Assembly: GCA_013365365.1 (NCBI GenBank)
Contig: JABVXU010000219.1
Location: forward strand, 1 to 64,000
DNA length: 64,000 bases
Origin: Cruorifilaria tuberocauda
Taxonomy: Eukaryota > Nematoda > Chromadorea > Rhabditida > Onchocercidae
Direction of reading: 5' to 3'
In this document: in pieces, positions 25,753 through 37,861 of the stretch
Layout of the letters: every line of letters begins with the position of its first letter
How positions within the stretch are numbered: position 1 is the first letter of the stretch
Made by a program: the position numbers and the translations under genes
The notes under the pieces: generated by a model
Told to the model about the DNA's origin: nothing
Seen by the model: only the letters and a program-made list of their open reading frames with translations
Database searches by the model: none

Positions 25753-26276
25753 ATTGTTTTGTTTATCACTTTGAATTTCTCTGCTCATGCTTTCCTTGTT
25801 TTCAATTTGTCAAATGACTTTATACTTGTAAAAGATTAATCGAAGTTGATTAAATCTTTAGGCGAAGAGCTTATATTAGTCTATAATCTTAAATTCAATA
25901 AGAATTTTCTTGCTCAATGAATATTCTGGTTTTTGACTTAGGTGATATTTTGAATGTATATTTTGATTTGTACTTCAATTGTTAACTGTAGTAATTAATT
26001 ATTTATAATAAAGAGTTTCTCTCATTATTTCTTTACTTTTCCACAGTAAATTGAGAAGGGCCTTCAGTAGTTGTACATATTTTTTAAGTTAATTTACTGA
26101 GAAACAATAATGCAATCTACGATATAAAATCGCTCCATTCTGGAACCATTTCTTCTTACATATCGATTATGTTTATATGTTGTTTCTGTTAGAATATTAA
26201 CATTTTTTGCTTAGTTTCTTATTTTTCCAGCAAAAGTAGCCGTTTTTATTTGTTCAGGAATCTTATCGAGATTAAA
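25753..26276. other. syx-6 to pofut-1 intergenic spacer
   Basis: About 520 bases of T-rich DNA on the same strand as both genes. TTATTTTTCCAG at 26219-26230 is the likely trans-splice acceptor for pofut-1, 46 bases before its ATG. The spacing suits either a loose operon or two separate promoters. Confidence 0.55.
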
Positions 26277-28783
26277 ATGTCCTTGTCACTTTTTTCACTC
26301 TTTAATTTTATCACATTATTACGGATTAATGATTTCACTTCTGCTGCTGGATATGTAGTGTACTGCCCATGTATGGGCAGATTTGGTAATCAAATGGAGT
26401 ATTTTCTCGGCATATTGGCATTTGTGAAAGCTCTTAACAGAACTTTAGTTTTACCTCCATTCGTTGAATACTATCCCGAGAAAAGGGAAGCTGTAAGTTT
26501 TCTGTGCTATTTAAATTTTTCTTATTCAGTTGTATTTTTTTTGTTTATATGACTACATAATAACACTACACTTACTAACTTTCACTTATTCACTTCATTG
26601 TTGGTTAATTATGCAACACATTTCAAAATATCCGTGATTCTTAGTCTTAACATTCAATTGACAATTCTATGGATTTGTGGAAATGTAACTGTGGTTTTAG
26701 ATATGATTTTGTATTTTGCTTTTCAAAATCATTTCAGAAATTTTTCTCTTTATTTAGGTCATGGTTGATTTTGACAAATATTTCTTGGTTGAACCGTTGC
26801 GTCACTTTCATAAAGTGATTGTTATGCGTGATTTTATGAAGAAAATTGCACCAAATGTTTGGCCATTGAATAAAAGGAAAGGTAAGAATATATTTGTATC
26901 GCCTTTTTTTATAATGTGCATATTTTGGGTTCTGTGTATCTTTAGTTAGTTTATCAGCTTTTATCAAATATTTTAAAAGTAATCGGTATTTTCTTCATAA
27001 GTATAATTCATAAGATTTCAGCATTTTGTTGGCAACCGCGTAAAAGTATCTATGATACAAGGAAATCATTTGGATGTCATGCCAAAGAGGGAAATCCATC
27101 TAGTGCATTTTGGAATTATTCGAATATAAGTTTCGTTGGCGATGTTTACTATGCTTCAGATTTTCATGAAGCTCATTTCGTTCACTTGACGAGAGTACAA
27201 GAAAAATGGAATGAGAAGTAAACATTCCGTATGAATCATCTGTAATCTCAGTATTTCATTATTACTTCAAAAAAGTGAGCGGAAATGGCAGTCGGGAATG
27301 ACAACACGCCTTGTTTCGGTAGTTATCATAACGTTATCTGGCGTTATCACTTAGATAAAAAATAAAATTAAAATCGAGTGAGATAGAGCAACGAATCATT
27401 ATTAACTGGAGTAAAAAAATTTTTACTCGAAGTGAACAATACTTTTTAATGTAAATTATCTGCTATTATAATAAAGCAATAAACAGCAGCTTAGGTTATT
27501 TTTACTAATACCTGTATTTTTTTAGGTTTCCAACTAACCGATATCCAGTTTTGTCATTCATTTCGGCTCCAGCAGCATTTCCAGCACGAACAGATCATCA
27601 TCACTTGCAGAGATATCTTCATTGGTCAAAATCAATTATGATAGAGGCTAATAAATATGTAGCAGAATCACTTACAAGACCATTTATTGGTATTCACTTG
27701 CGGAATGATGTAGACTGGGTAAATCTTGCAATGATGAATTTTAGCATTCCCAGTTGGCTCAAAAAATAGTGCACAATTCGATCGAAATCAGAAAACTTAT
27801 TAGATCAAAAATTTTATAAATGCAGGATCTAGCTTCAGCAATGCTAAGTCTTAAACCATCTCTTTTGCTATAAATTTTGTTTGTTTATATGAGAATTCCA
27901 TGGATAAATGTGAAGCTAATTTGATGTTTGCAGGAAAATTTATGTCAAATGGTACAGAAGAATGAAACTGAGAAATTATTTGGTTCAGCAATTTGCACTG
28001 GTAACAGCAATAAATTAACTTACGAAATGTGTCTGCCTTCACTGGAAACAATTATGAAAGATGTAAAATTTTGGTAACTTTATATTTAAGAAAACGTGTG
28101 AGTGAGACAGTCTCGAAGTTAGATGCAAACTTTGTTAGTTCTTTGACTTTATTGTATGACATGCTGGCATGCTTGTTTTCATCTTTTATTGTGTAGTTAT
28201 TTTCTAATAATTTTGGAAATAGTAAATTTGAGATCAGAAAGGAAGCATTAAAGTTGAAAGTACGATCAGTATTTGTATCAAGCGATCGAAATCACTATAT
28301 CAATGAATTAAGAGAAGAACTAGCTCCTTTCCAGGTATATATTCCAGATATATAATATTTTACTAATAAAAGTGAAAATATGAATGCGTAAATCTTATTC
28401 AATCTTTTTTGTTAAGATTAAAAAGTTTGATGACAACTAATTGCAACATTTTCATGGCAGAAAGTTAAGTTGTAGTGTTAGGTTTTTCCATGGCAAACTG
28501 AATAACATTTGCTTGTAGGAATGCGTGGTCTTTTAAAACTTTGACTTCCAGGAAAAAACCAATGGAAAATTTACGATTCTTTCAGATTATTGTGCAGCGC
28601 CGTTATCCTGAAAACCTACATGTGAATTTGGCGATTGTTTCAATAGCAGATCATTTTATAGGCAACTGTGTATCCACTTTGAGCGCATTTATATATCGGC
28701 AGAGAAAGTATGCATCAGGCATTCCAAGACCATCATCGTTTTTTGCTCAAAATTATTTTGCAGAAAATAGAGATGAACTGTAG
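26277..28783 (+). CDS. pofut-1: GDP-fucose protein O-fucosyltransferase 1 (7 exons)
   Basis: It adds O-fucose to Ser/Thr in EGF-like repeats of Notch-type receptors in the ER. Exons 26277-26492, 26758-26881, 27022-27217, 27526-27718, 27934-28062, 28242-28334 and 28586-28783 give about 382 residues, close to the family length. A signal peptide-like start ([15 protein letters not shown]) precedes the family signature [11 protein letters not shown]. Other landmarks are [25 protein letters not shown], the donor-binding [10 protein letters not shown] with its Hx[16 protein letters not shown] and RPSSFF. The C-terminus reads RDEL, a KDEL-type ER retrieval signal. Acceptors for the last two exons were chosen by phase and homology and are the least certain part. 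Confidence 0.95.
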
Positions 28784-30112
28784 CCTTTCATAAGCATTTA
28801 TACGAGTGATTGGCAGGGGTTTTTCTAGTTCGAGTCGTTAATGAAAACATGATATCGAAGAGCACTAATTTCCCCAGATAAAATATAATTTAAATGGGGT
28901 AGAAGGTATTTAGCAATGAAATTAAGTGGTAAGAAATGCGTATTACTTAAGAAAAGTTCCTTAAAAAAATCTTTTGGACACAATGTATACTTATCATTGG
29001 AATATATTAAATATCAACAACTCATACACTGCGCATATTACGCATATTCACCTTTATAAATGAATCCTTAATTGCTTTATGACTAATTAAATGAAACCTA
29101 CTAAATCACCGGAATGTTTGCAAGATAATTTAATCCTTTACTAAGTGACGATTCTCCCATTGCTTTTCTTTAATATGATAAAAATATTTGAGAATTTTCA
29201 AGCTCGAAGAGTTAGGGATTACGTACCAAAGCCATATATCATAAAAAGACAATATTCACATTGTCATAAAATGATAAATTTTTAGAGCTAGATTAAGGAA
29301 CTTTAATTTCAAGAGAAGTTCAATTTCTTCAGAAACGAAGGACGAAAAAAGGGATGTGAGTAAGACTTTCTATCCTCAACCTCTCAATCAATAAATTTCC
29401 ATTCCAAGAAGCTATGGGAGCAAGTGAATACATATATATAAATCAGAATACAAAAAATGAAAAATGGGTTTGTCACAACCACCACAACAATAATGGATAC
29501 ATATAATGTTCGGCTGATAACATGGACAATACACGACAATAAGTATTAAATTTAAAAAAATTAATTGGGATTTATTATAAAGACTTGGAAATATTGCAAA
29601 ATGCGGTAGAATGTATAATGATCATTGTTAACCACAACCTAAAATTGATAAATAGTTGCAGTTTTTTAGTAATAATTCACAGCAGTTTTGATTTTTTCTC
29701 TTTTTAGAGAAAACATTTTAAATTACAAAACAGCTGATGAAAATAACATTCATAAAAATTTTGCGTTATGACTGAACCATTTTCCAAAGTCATGAATTCA
29801 TTACTTTATGGACATATAAATTGGAAGATATTTTATTGTACATGCCCTCCTTATGGACATCTTATTCTCTATACCTATAAAGCACAATTACAAATATTTC
29901 ACAATCATTTAAAAATTTACAAAGTGCATCGAAATTCACAAAAGCGAAAAATTATCTTAGATATCATTTTTTTGTTGAGATATCTAAAATGATCTTATTT
30001 CTGATACCTTACATCAAAACGTAAAAGCTAAATTTAGGATGAGATTTTCTATGCTCCAGTAGAAATACACAGTTGAAGATGACTGTTCATAAAACTGGCT
30101 TTATCAATTATT
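28784..30112. other. Convergent intergenic region, pofut-1 / unc-18
   Basis: 1.3 kb between two gene ends that face each other; AT-rich, expected to hold both 3' UTRs. A small inverted repeat TTAGATATC...GATATCTAA (29958-29988) is the only structure noticed. The open frame at 29768-29992 shows no family features. Confidence 0.55.
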
Positions 30113-33100
30113 TCAAGGTTTGTTGAGTCCTCGAAGGTTTTCTAGAAAAGCTGCTGGATTTATCAGCTGATCTGATCCTGAAACAAAGATGGAAGTAATT
30201 TATAACTCATAATAATTTGAAGTTTGAGTTAGTAAAAAGTAAAATACGAATTTATTCGAACCTACGATAACTTCCCACGGTTTTTTATCTTTGGTTACTT
30301 CGTAAGCAACTCTCATTTCTGAATATGTTATTCCACCCACTATAAAAACAATTAAACGAGGTCCTGAGCGGTACGATGTCTGATGTCCGCGTTCTTTATG
30401 CCACTGACCATATCGAGCACTAAACGAACATTGTAGTGATAAAACATTGAAGACAAAAATCTTGAATCACTCAATTAGGAGAAAAATGCAACGGAAGAGA
30501 GAAAACTTGAAAAATGAAAGTTACAAGCTTTCTATTTGAATGAATTTTGAATAATCCAAAGAGTAAGTATTGAGGAATACACTTGAAAACATGAATAAAA
30601 AACCTGGTTGGTGGGCGATATGTTGGAGTGGCTTGTCGTCCTGCTAGAAATGGGAAATGCTTCATATCAAGTTTATCATCTATGGCATCTTCCAAAATGT
30701 CCTTCAAGACTGGAACCCATCGAGAAGATTGGTAAACCTGTTCGTTAGCACGCTCTTTACGACTCGGTGTCCAAAATCGCTTTCGTCCTTGCTAAAAGTT
30801 CAAGAATTATAGGAAATTAGTAAGAGATCGTATCAGTATGGATATATCTAAATAAAATAAAAATTCCTATATTTGTAACTTACATCTATAATTATGTTTA
30901 AACCTAAAAACATTGCGTTCGCCAATGTATCCTTCTCCCTCACGTCAATATTCGCATGTTGAAGAAGTTTGTCCAAATTTTCTTCGGTAATGCCTTAAGC
31001 ATATAAAATATAAAGATCGAAGGATTGCATACAGCTTATTTGTCAATTCTCAATCATACTAGTTCATAAAATTATGCTGATTCCTCATGAAACAGAAACA
31101 GAAGCATTTGCCAATGAAGTATTTTAAAAATCGAACCGTTTTTCGACAAAATATAAAGTAAAATAAGTCGGAGACGGTCGGGTGGTTCAACCGCTGGGTC
31201 AATCAGCAATGGTACCATTAACTTCATCGGATCTTTTACTCGTTCACCTTCTGCATCAACCTGCATTGCCAGATCCTACAAATAGTTTTACGTAAATTAA
31301 TATGGTATGTAAATATGGGAGAATCGTACAATGTTTTCCACAGACCTGTTCGACTTTACAAAGCTTATCGATTCCTTGTTGATATTTACGCATACATTCT
31401 TCTGCCAAGTGAAAATGTGTGTTAAATTTGTTTAGTTCTTTCTGATACTGTGGCATTTTCTTAATCATCATTGACAGATCTAAACAAAAACAAGGTGAAT
31501 TCCAATGAAAATAATGATTTTCTGATATAATGATGAAAAGGATGGCCGAATATAAATATACTTAAGCAGAAATATATGAAAAAGAAATGAACCTTTGATG
31601 CTTTTTGCATCAGCTTTCATGCCAGCATTATTTTCAGAAAATTTTTTCAATCCTTTTGTAACTTCTTGAGAAACAACAGCAATATGTTTATGGCGATTTT
31701 CAACCCAGAGATCATCATTTTCATCAAGTAGTACTTCTTTATCAATACTATCATTGCCACCCGTTTCATAACTGAAATATTAAGAAAATAGGATCCAAAT
31801 TCGTATCTGTACGACAGATCTAAAAATAGTGCATAGGAACCACAACAATACTTCCTGAAATACTGCATACGACATAGAAAATTTGATAAATTTCCATAAA
31901 CTAACCGGTAAACATCATTATCTATATCCAAAAGATCATATGTCATAGCCTGTAAGGTTAATTCATGAAGCAGTGGGCTGATAGCATCAAAGCCTCGGTC
32001 GATAATCACTAGTTGACTACGAGCCTTATCTGCACCTTCTCCCATGGAGGGATCATCTGCTTTATAAGCATCAAGCTTCTGTTGCACTAAATGTGATAAT
32101 TCAACATTTCGTTCAAAGTCTGCTCGATACCTGAAAATGAAATATTCAGAAAAATTAGAAAAACTAAAATTTTCTGATTTTTTACATGGATTTAATCAAT
32201 AATTCCTTCAACTTCAGCAATAGAGCATTTCGAATTTTTATTTTCCCTTAAGCTTAACAGAAAAAAACATTCTCGGGTATTTTTAAAAATCGCAAAGTAC
32301 CCAAAGTCTGAGTTTGTTATTTCAAATTATTTTACCTTAGAAGTGGGTATTCTCCAAGCGTTGCGCAAACAGTAGCAATCTGTTCTGCAATACGTTCTAA
32401 ATTAGTTGTCAAACCACCTTGTTTTTGTGCATTGTAGTATAGAAAGAATGTGTCCGGTGAATCCAAGGAATATACCTAAAAATTTTCCATCAATATAAAA
32501 TAGTGGTTTTCGGAACTTTACAGAGAAAATGAGAAAAGAAGAGAAGAAAATTTTCGATAATTACAGGAACTATTTTATCATGAATTGCCACAGAAAGAAA
32601 TACAACTTTAAGTAATTTAAGATAGAAAATCGCAAATGGCATAGCGATCAACATTTCTACTGAAGAATCAATATACTAAAGGGATGCCATGGGATTGAGC
32701 TGAACGAATTTATGTTAAAAAATGCATACCTGTGATTCATATGGAGTGAAAGCGATATTTACTTCCTTCAGAGTTTTGATATATTTCGCTGCACGGCTTT
32801 TTGATAATGTTGAAAAGAGCTGGTCAGGACATGCTAAAATTTATATCTGCTCTTTTAGCTTACGCTTAAATAATAAAACTGAACTTTACATAGCTAATTC
32901 TGAAAATCCACATGAAGTGATCATTCGAAAAGGTACTCTACGAAATCTTTAACTATTAAATAAAATATCATTCATTCCTCGTAACTCAATTCTCAATAAA
33001 TGTCAATATTTTCAATTACTTAACTGGTTTAGTTTGATTCAATTGAGCATAAAAACACGATCATACCTTCAGTAAAGAACACATGTGCACATCGGTACTG

Positions 33101-36100
33101 ATTTCTACTATAGGTGAAATCTGCGATTAATTTATCAACGGAATCCTTCGTTGGAGCAATCAAATAAATAGCGTCAAGACTCTGAAATTAAGCAAAACTG
33201 CTAATTTAATATTCTTAAAGCCATTTACACGGTGTTTTAATTTCATTTAAACAATGTTATTTCATTAGATGAAGTGCCATGACTTACAGCCAACGGTTCC
33301 CGACGTTTATTGATATCCTCGACAATTGTAATACCTTCATCCATGATATTGTGCATCTTGCAACATGCACTAAGCATGCGCATCGCCAATCGATCCACCA
33401 CGAGAACATTCCACCCACCGCCCTTATCGCTTCGTCGCAACGGTCGAATCACTTCATTGAGTAGTTCTATAGTGAATCGATGTTAAACAATAAAAAATGC
33501 GAATTATTAATTGACAGCATGAAAGCTTGAGTTATAAATCTACTGAATGAATCTGAAAATTATAGAGTTGATTAAAAGCTCGAAATTTCTGTAATAGAAA
33601 TCGCTTAAAGCTGTCAAGTATTTGTTTAGTGCCTAATGATTATCAAAAAGCAACGAACGTGACTGACACAAAAACTCAGAAATACGTAAACTTGTTCCTC
33701 AACCCGAAACGGAGCAGATGATATTTAAAATGTCTATTGTAGTATTTCCAGTCATTTCTACATTCTCATACTGTTAGAAGCGGTGTACGCTAGCATTTAC
33801 TCATGAAATTACTCGAACACAAACAAAGAGAGCTTCAACGAATATCAAGTGAAATTCAAAGACTTTCACAAGGAAATCCACAGCAAAAACGGAAGTATGC
33901 ACGTTTGAAGGTTCGCTAACATTCATATTTTATGAATTTTTGGCTACGAATTCTTCTGCAAGTTCGGTTCAGTTTGACATGAACTAGTCAATGGAGTCAG
34001 GGTGATAATATGTCACAAATATTCGAAAAAGTGCTAACACAAAATTCTCGGTAATAGAAATCACAAAATCACGAAGAATACAAATGGCTAATATGAAGTA
34101 GAATACAAGGCATTCAATTATAAAGATATATTTTAGACGATCGCTAGTTTCAGGACGATCTCGAAAAATTAAAGCAAGAGATAGAGAAGTTGCAAGAAAA
34201 TAAGAATAAAGATGAAGAAAGGTAAATAACAAAGAAATACTGAAAACCGCATTTGTTATCAGTCAAAAAGGATAATCTTCGAATATTCATGGAGACAATA
34301 TTGAAAACTACGAAGAGGAAACTGGGATTTGAATTTTTGTTAAATAGCCATGAAAAGAGATTTATGAAATTTTAGACTCCGTGAACTGAAAAAACAAATT
34401 GAGGCAAATGAAGGGAACGACGGAAGTAAAAAAAAGAAACGCAAAAAATTAGAAGTAAATAAGTTTTAAATCTCTCCTCTCATTTCTTTTTTCCTTTCCT
34501 TCCCTAGCTTCATTTTATATTTTGAAATCTACTACTAATTGTGAACACCGATAAAACCATACACTGTCTCTGTTTTCATGCCACCAAAACTTAATATCTA
34601 ATTTCTTAATATCATTCATCCTTAATCAAATAAAAAAATATTTTTCGAAAGAATACGAAGAGCTACGGAAAATGCTAGGTGTTGGTGAAGAGCTTAAAGA
34701 AGGTGCAGAAAGAACGAATGATTACAGTGAGAATACATCATCGTTTAAAACGGATGAAAGCATAAATTTGTGAGTTTTTGTCACAAAGCATTCAGGCATT
34801 TGCAGTTCTCTAAATCAATGACACTATTGAAGAAAATTAAATATGAAATACTAGTAAGAGATTACAATTTAATTTAACATCTCCTGAACAACAGACCATT
34901 ATAATTCCAGGGACAAGCAGTATCTGGAGGTAAAACCAATTCAAAAAGACCAATATGGTGTCTATGAACAGGTTAAAAATATAAAAACGGTTGAAGAACG
35001 AATGTTGAAAAGGTGAAAAGGTTTTTTAATATTCATAGATAAAGAAAATTGATAAAATGTTCACATACCATCCAACGAATCAATTCGATAGAACTAATAC
35101 GATGTCTACAAACAATGCAATGGTCTTTTGATTTCATTTCAAAAAATTTCAGGAAAAAAATCGATCTCGAGGCGGAAGAGGCATTTACTGTTTGGATGGC
35201 CAATTTATGTGAATTAGAAACAGACATTGATAATATGACGAAACGAATGGCTAATCCAGTTATCCAGAACTTTGAAGAAGAATTAAGGCTGATTCAAAAG
35301 AAAAGTAGCAAAGATACAAAAATGCTGAAAACAAAAGTTTGTTTCCTTTCGTTTCACTTAGTTGAAAATCAATTTAATGCTAAGAAAATTTAACAACAAG
35401 TTTTTTAGATTTATTTGTGAGCCGAGAAGCTCAAAATAACAAATATTTTCTATCTTTATGACAAGGTCTGATTATCGTTTTAACAAGTTTTCCCATCAAA
35501 TATATTTAAAAGAATTAGGATTTCAAAGAAGAAAGAAACAGTATCTGTCCAACAGTGCTCAAAAAATATCTACGATATCTTTAATAGATAAATGCCTAAA
35601 AAATCGTCCTTATGGCTCGATTCTAATTTCAAGAAAATGAAAAAAGTTATCCAAACTAAAAATTTCGTGTGGCATTGTAACATCCTGCTTATTGAGCATT
35701 ACTTAGTGGCAGCATGAGCTATAAATTGGTACACATAAAAAAATGATAATTTTAGGTAGAAAAATTGGAAATGCGAATAAGTAAAATTGATCGGGCGCGC
35801 GAAATTTGTGTAACAACGATAGCAAAATTGAATTTAACCACCAAAAGAATTCTATTCGATATGATGGGTATTATGGTGAAAATTTTACGAAACGCCTTGT
35901 ACATTATTGCATGGATACGTGATTCAATAGCTATTGTACGGAAAGTAAATGAAAAATGAAGTAGTCCAGATGATTATATAGAAAACATTGTTTGTCTATT
36001 AAATTGAGCTAATAAATGTTAAACAATTGAGTTAAAGAGCATTACCAAATTAATTTTATTAGCAAAACAAGAATGCTTCTTCCAATCCTCATCTACCTTA

Positions 36101-36715
36101 ATATATATCTAAATCTCAGAACTTTCACTTTGTACATGTCAAAAATTTCAGTTACAGGCCATAGGCTGTAAGCCATAAATATAAAAAATGCATTTCTGCT
36201 AGAAAATCAATAAATAAGTAACAAATAAGAGATTCAGAACTTTCAATTTGTATATACTAAAAATTTCAGTTACGGCCATAACTTAAAAAAATCAATATGT
36301 GCCATAACTAAAAAAAAATCAATAAGTGAAAGTGAAATCTGAATACTGGACAGCTAATATCAGATAATCACAAATCCTAGGAAGAAGCTAATACCAGACA
36401 ATCACCAATAGTAAGAACAAGCTAATACCAGATAATCACAAATCCTAGGAAGAAGCTAATACCAGACAATCACCAATAGTAAGAACAAGCTAATACCAGC
36501 TAATAAAGTTGAAAACTTCTATGGAATATGCTAAGAAGTCTAAACTGAAATCTACTATTAATTTCTATTAACTAAATTTAAATCTGCTAATAAGTCACAA
36601 ATAGTAAGAACAAGCTAATAATACCAGATAATCACAAATGGCACGAAAATACTATAATATAGAATGTAGAGAAATTCAATGACTTACTCTGACCAACGAT
36701 TGATTTCAGCGACAT
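30113..36715 (-). CDS. unc-18: UNC-18 (Munc18/Sec1 family)
   Basis: UNC-18 binds syntaxin and controls SNARE assembly for neurotransmitter release. The short first exon (36715-36688) reads MSLKSIVGQ; the second (33466-33288) reads [32 protein letters not shown] and [10 protein letters not shown]. Further exons include 33181-33067 ([13 protein letters not shown]), 32833-32730, 32475-32336 ([13 protein letters not shown]), 32130-31906 ([24 protein letters not shown]), then [77 protein letters not shown] and [20 protein letters not shown]. It ends at [10 protein letters not shown]. About 590 residues, full length for the family. Intron 1 is over 3.2 kb and contains a plus-strand gene. An acceptor sits 22 bases before the ATG. 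Confidence 0.96.
33803..35959 (+). CDS. Nested coiled-coil protein inside unc-18 intron 1
   Basis: Not recognised. Seven candidate exons lie wholly within unc-18 intron 1 on the other strand: 33803-33910, then pieces starting near 34154, 34376, 34654, 34912, 35152 and 35757, the last ending at a TGA (35959). They encode about 285 residues, mostly charged heptad-like helix ([45 protein letters not shown], then a Lys-rich KKKKRKK). A conserved-looking block ([38 protein letters not shown]) follows, and a C-terminal hydrophobic stretch ([20 protein letters not shown]) may anchor it in a membrane. All junctions phase except the third to fourth exon, which is off by one with GT-AG ends. That could be an odd splice, a homopolymer error in the A-rich exon, or decay. 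Confidence 0.6.
36370..36625. repeat. Short tandem repeats at the start of unc-18 intron 1
   Basis: Alternating GAAGCTAATACCAGACAATC and AAGAACAAGCTAATACCAGA units, period about 63 bases, repeated roughly three times, then a partial unit near 36600. Confidence 0.85.
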
Positions 36716-36884
36716 TTTCCCACGTTTTTCGTTTATCCTGTAACAAACATTATGGGATTTTCAAATATTAAAAAAATTGAATTCATACAACCAATTGTAA
36801 CGTTGAAGGCTTCTATGGAATATGCTAAGAAGTCTAAACTGAAACCTACTATTAATTTCTATTAACTAAATTTAAATCTGCTAA
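36508..36884. repeat. 83-base direct repeats flanking unc-18 exon 1
   Basis: GTTGAA(AA/GG)CTTCTATGGA and the following ~65 bases occur at 36508-36590 and again at 36802-36884 with a few substitutions and no length difference. The coding part of the first unc-18 exon (36688-36715) lies between them. Confidence 0.9.
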
Positions 36885-37861
36885 TTAGTTAAATCTGATA
36901 TCAATTAATTAGCTAAATCTTAAAACAGTTCCACTCCATTTTAAGATATACTCTAATTTTATTACAATTGTGCTATAAATATTTTCGTACTTCTGCAATA
37001 TATACTGAGCAAAGGCCTACGTTTTCATTTCATTTTTTTAAAATCAATTCTATTCATAACAACTATTCACTCTATAACCTTTTTTCCTTATAAAAAGAAA
37101 AGTTATAACTTTCCATTTTAACCTTTCACATTGACTCTTTGATTATGCAATCTTAAAGCGCAAAAACGTACACGTCCACGCGTTATTTTAGATACATTCA
37201 TTACAATAAAATTAAAGATCAAGTAAATTCATTAAAATAAGGTTAGAGATAAGGTAAAGTATAATAAACTAATAACCATAAAACTAAATTGTTGATGGTC
37301 CCTCTTAGTATACAATCTAATCTCGAGCTTACGCCATGATTACTCTCGACAATCGAGACTTAAGTGAACTTTATTTAATATGGCCCATAAATTGAAGGGA
37401 TGAAAAAGGCAATTCTCGTGCGTGTGAGCTACGTTTACGAAAGACATTTAAAATTATCATGGTCAATGCTTCGTAAGTTTCCTGCTGAAGTGAAATATCG
37501 ATAGCAGAACGTGGAAGATCTCATACGACTTATAGGTAATCACGAAGTATATCAGAAATCAAGTAAGACAGTTAGTATTCATTTATAATAGATAGCTAAG
37601 AACTTAATCAATTATAACTTTGGTATATGCAGCATTTTGTAATTTTACAAATTTTCATCAGCATTTCTCATTAAATTTTGTAAATCACTATTTGGCTCAA
37701 GCAATTTGGAGTTGTTTATTTTTTAAGCTCAATATTCATGCTTTTTAGGATTACTGCGCTTCACACAGTAAACAGATTTGCTAAAGGATATATTTATACT
37801 CTTATACATATTTGCTAGTATTAACTACTTTTTCTGAATTTTATTTTCGTTACAGGGGTTG
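36716..37861. other. Head-to-head promoter region, unc-18 / WDR6 homologue
   Basis: 1.15 kb shared by two divergent genes. It contains the acceptor for the unc-18 5' end (36738-36739 on the minus strand), one of the 83-base repeats, and the TTCGTTACAG acceptor at 37846-37855 for the WDR6 gene, seven bases from its ATG. No other gene seen. Confidence 0.6.

Noticed and set aside
29768..29992. 74-codon frame between pofut-1 and unc-18
   Set aside because: No family features and AT-driven composition; it lies in the convergent 3' region.
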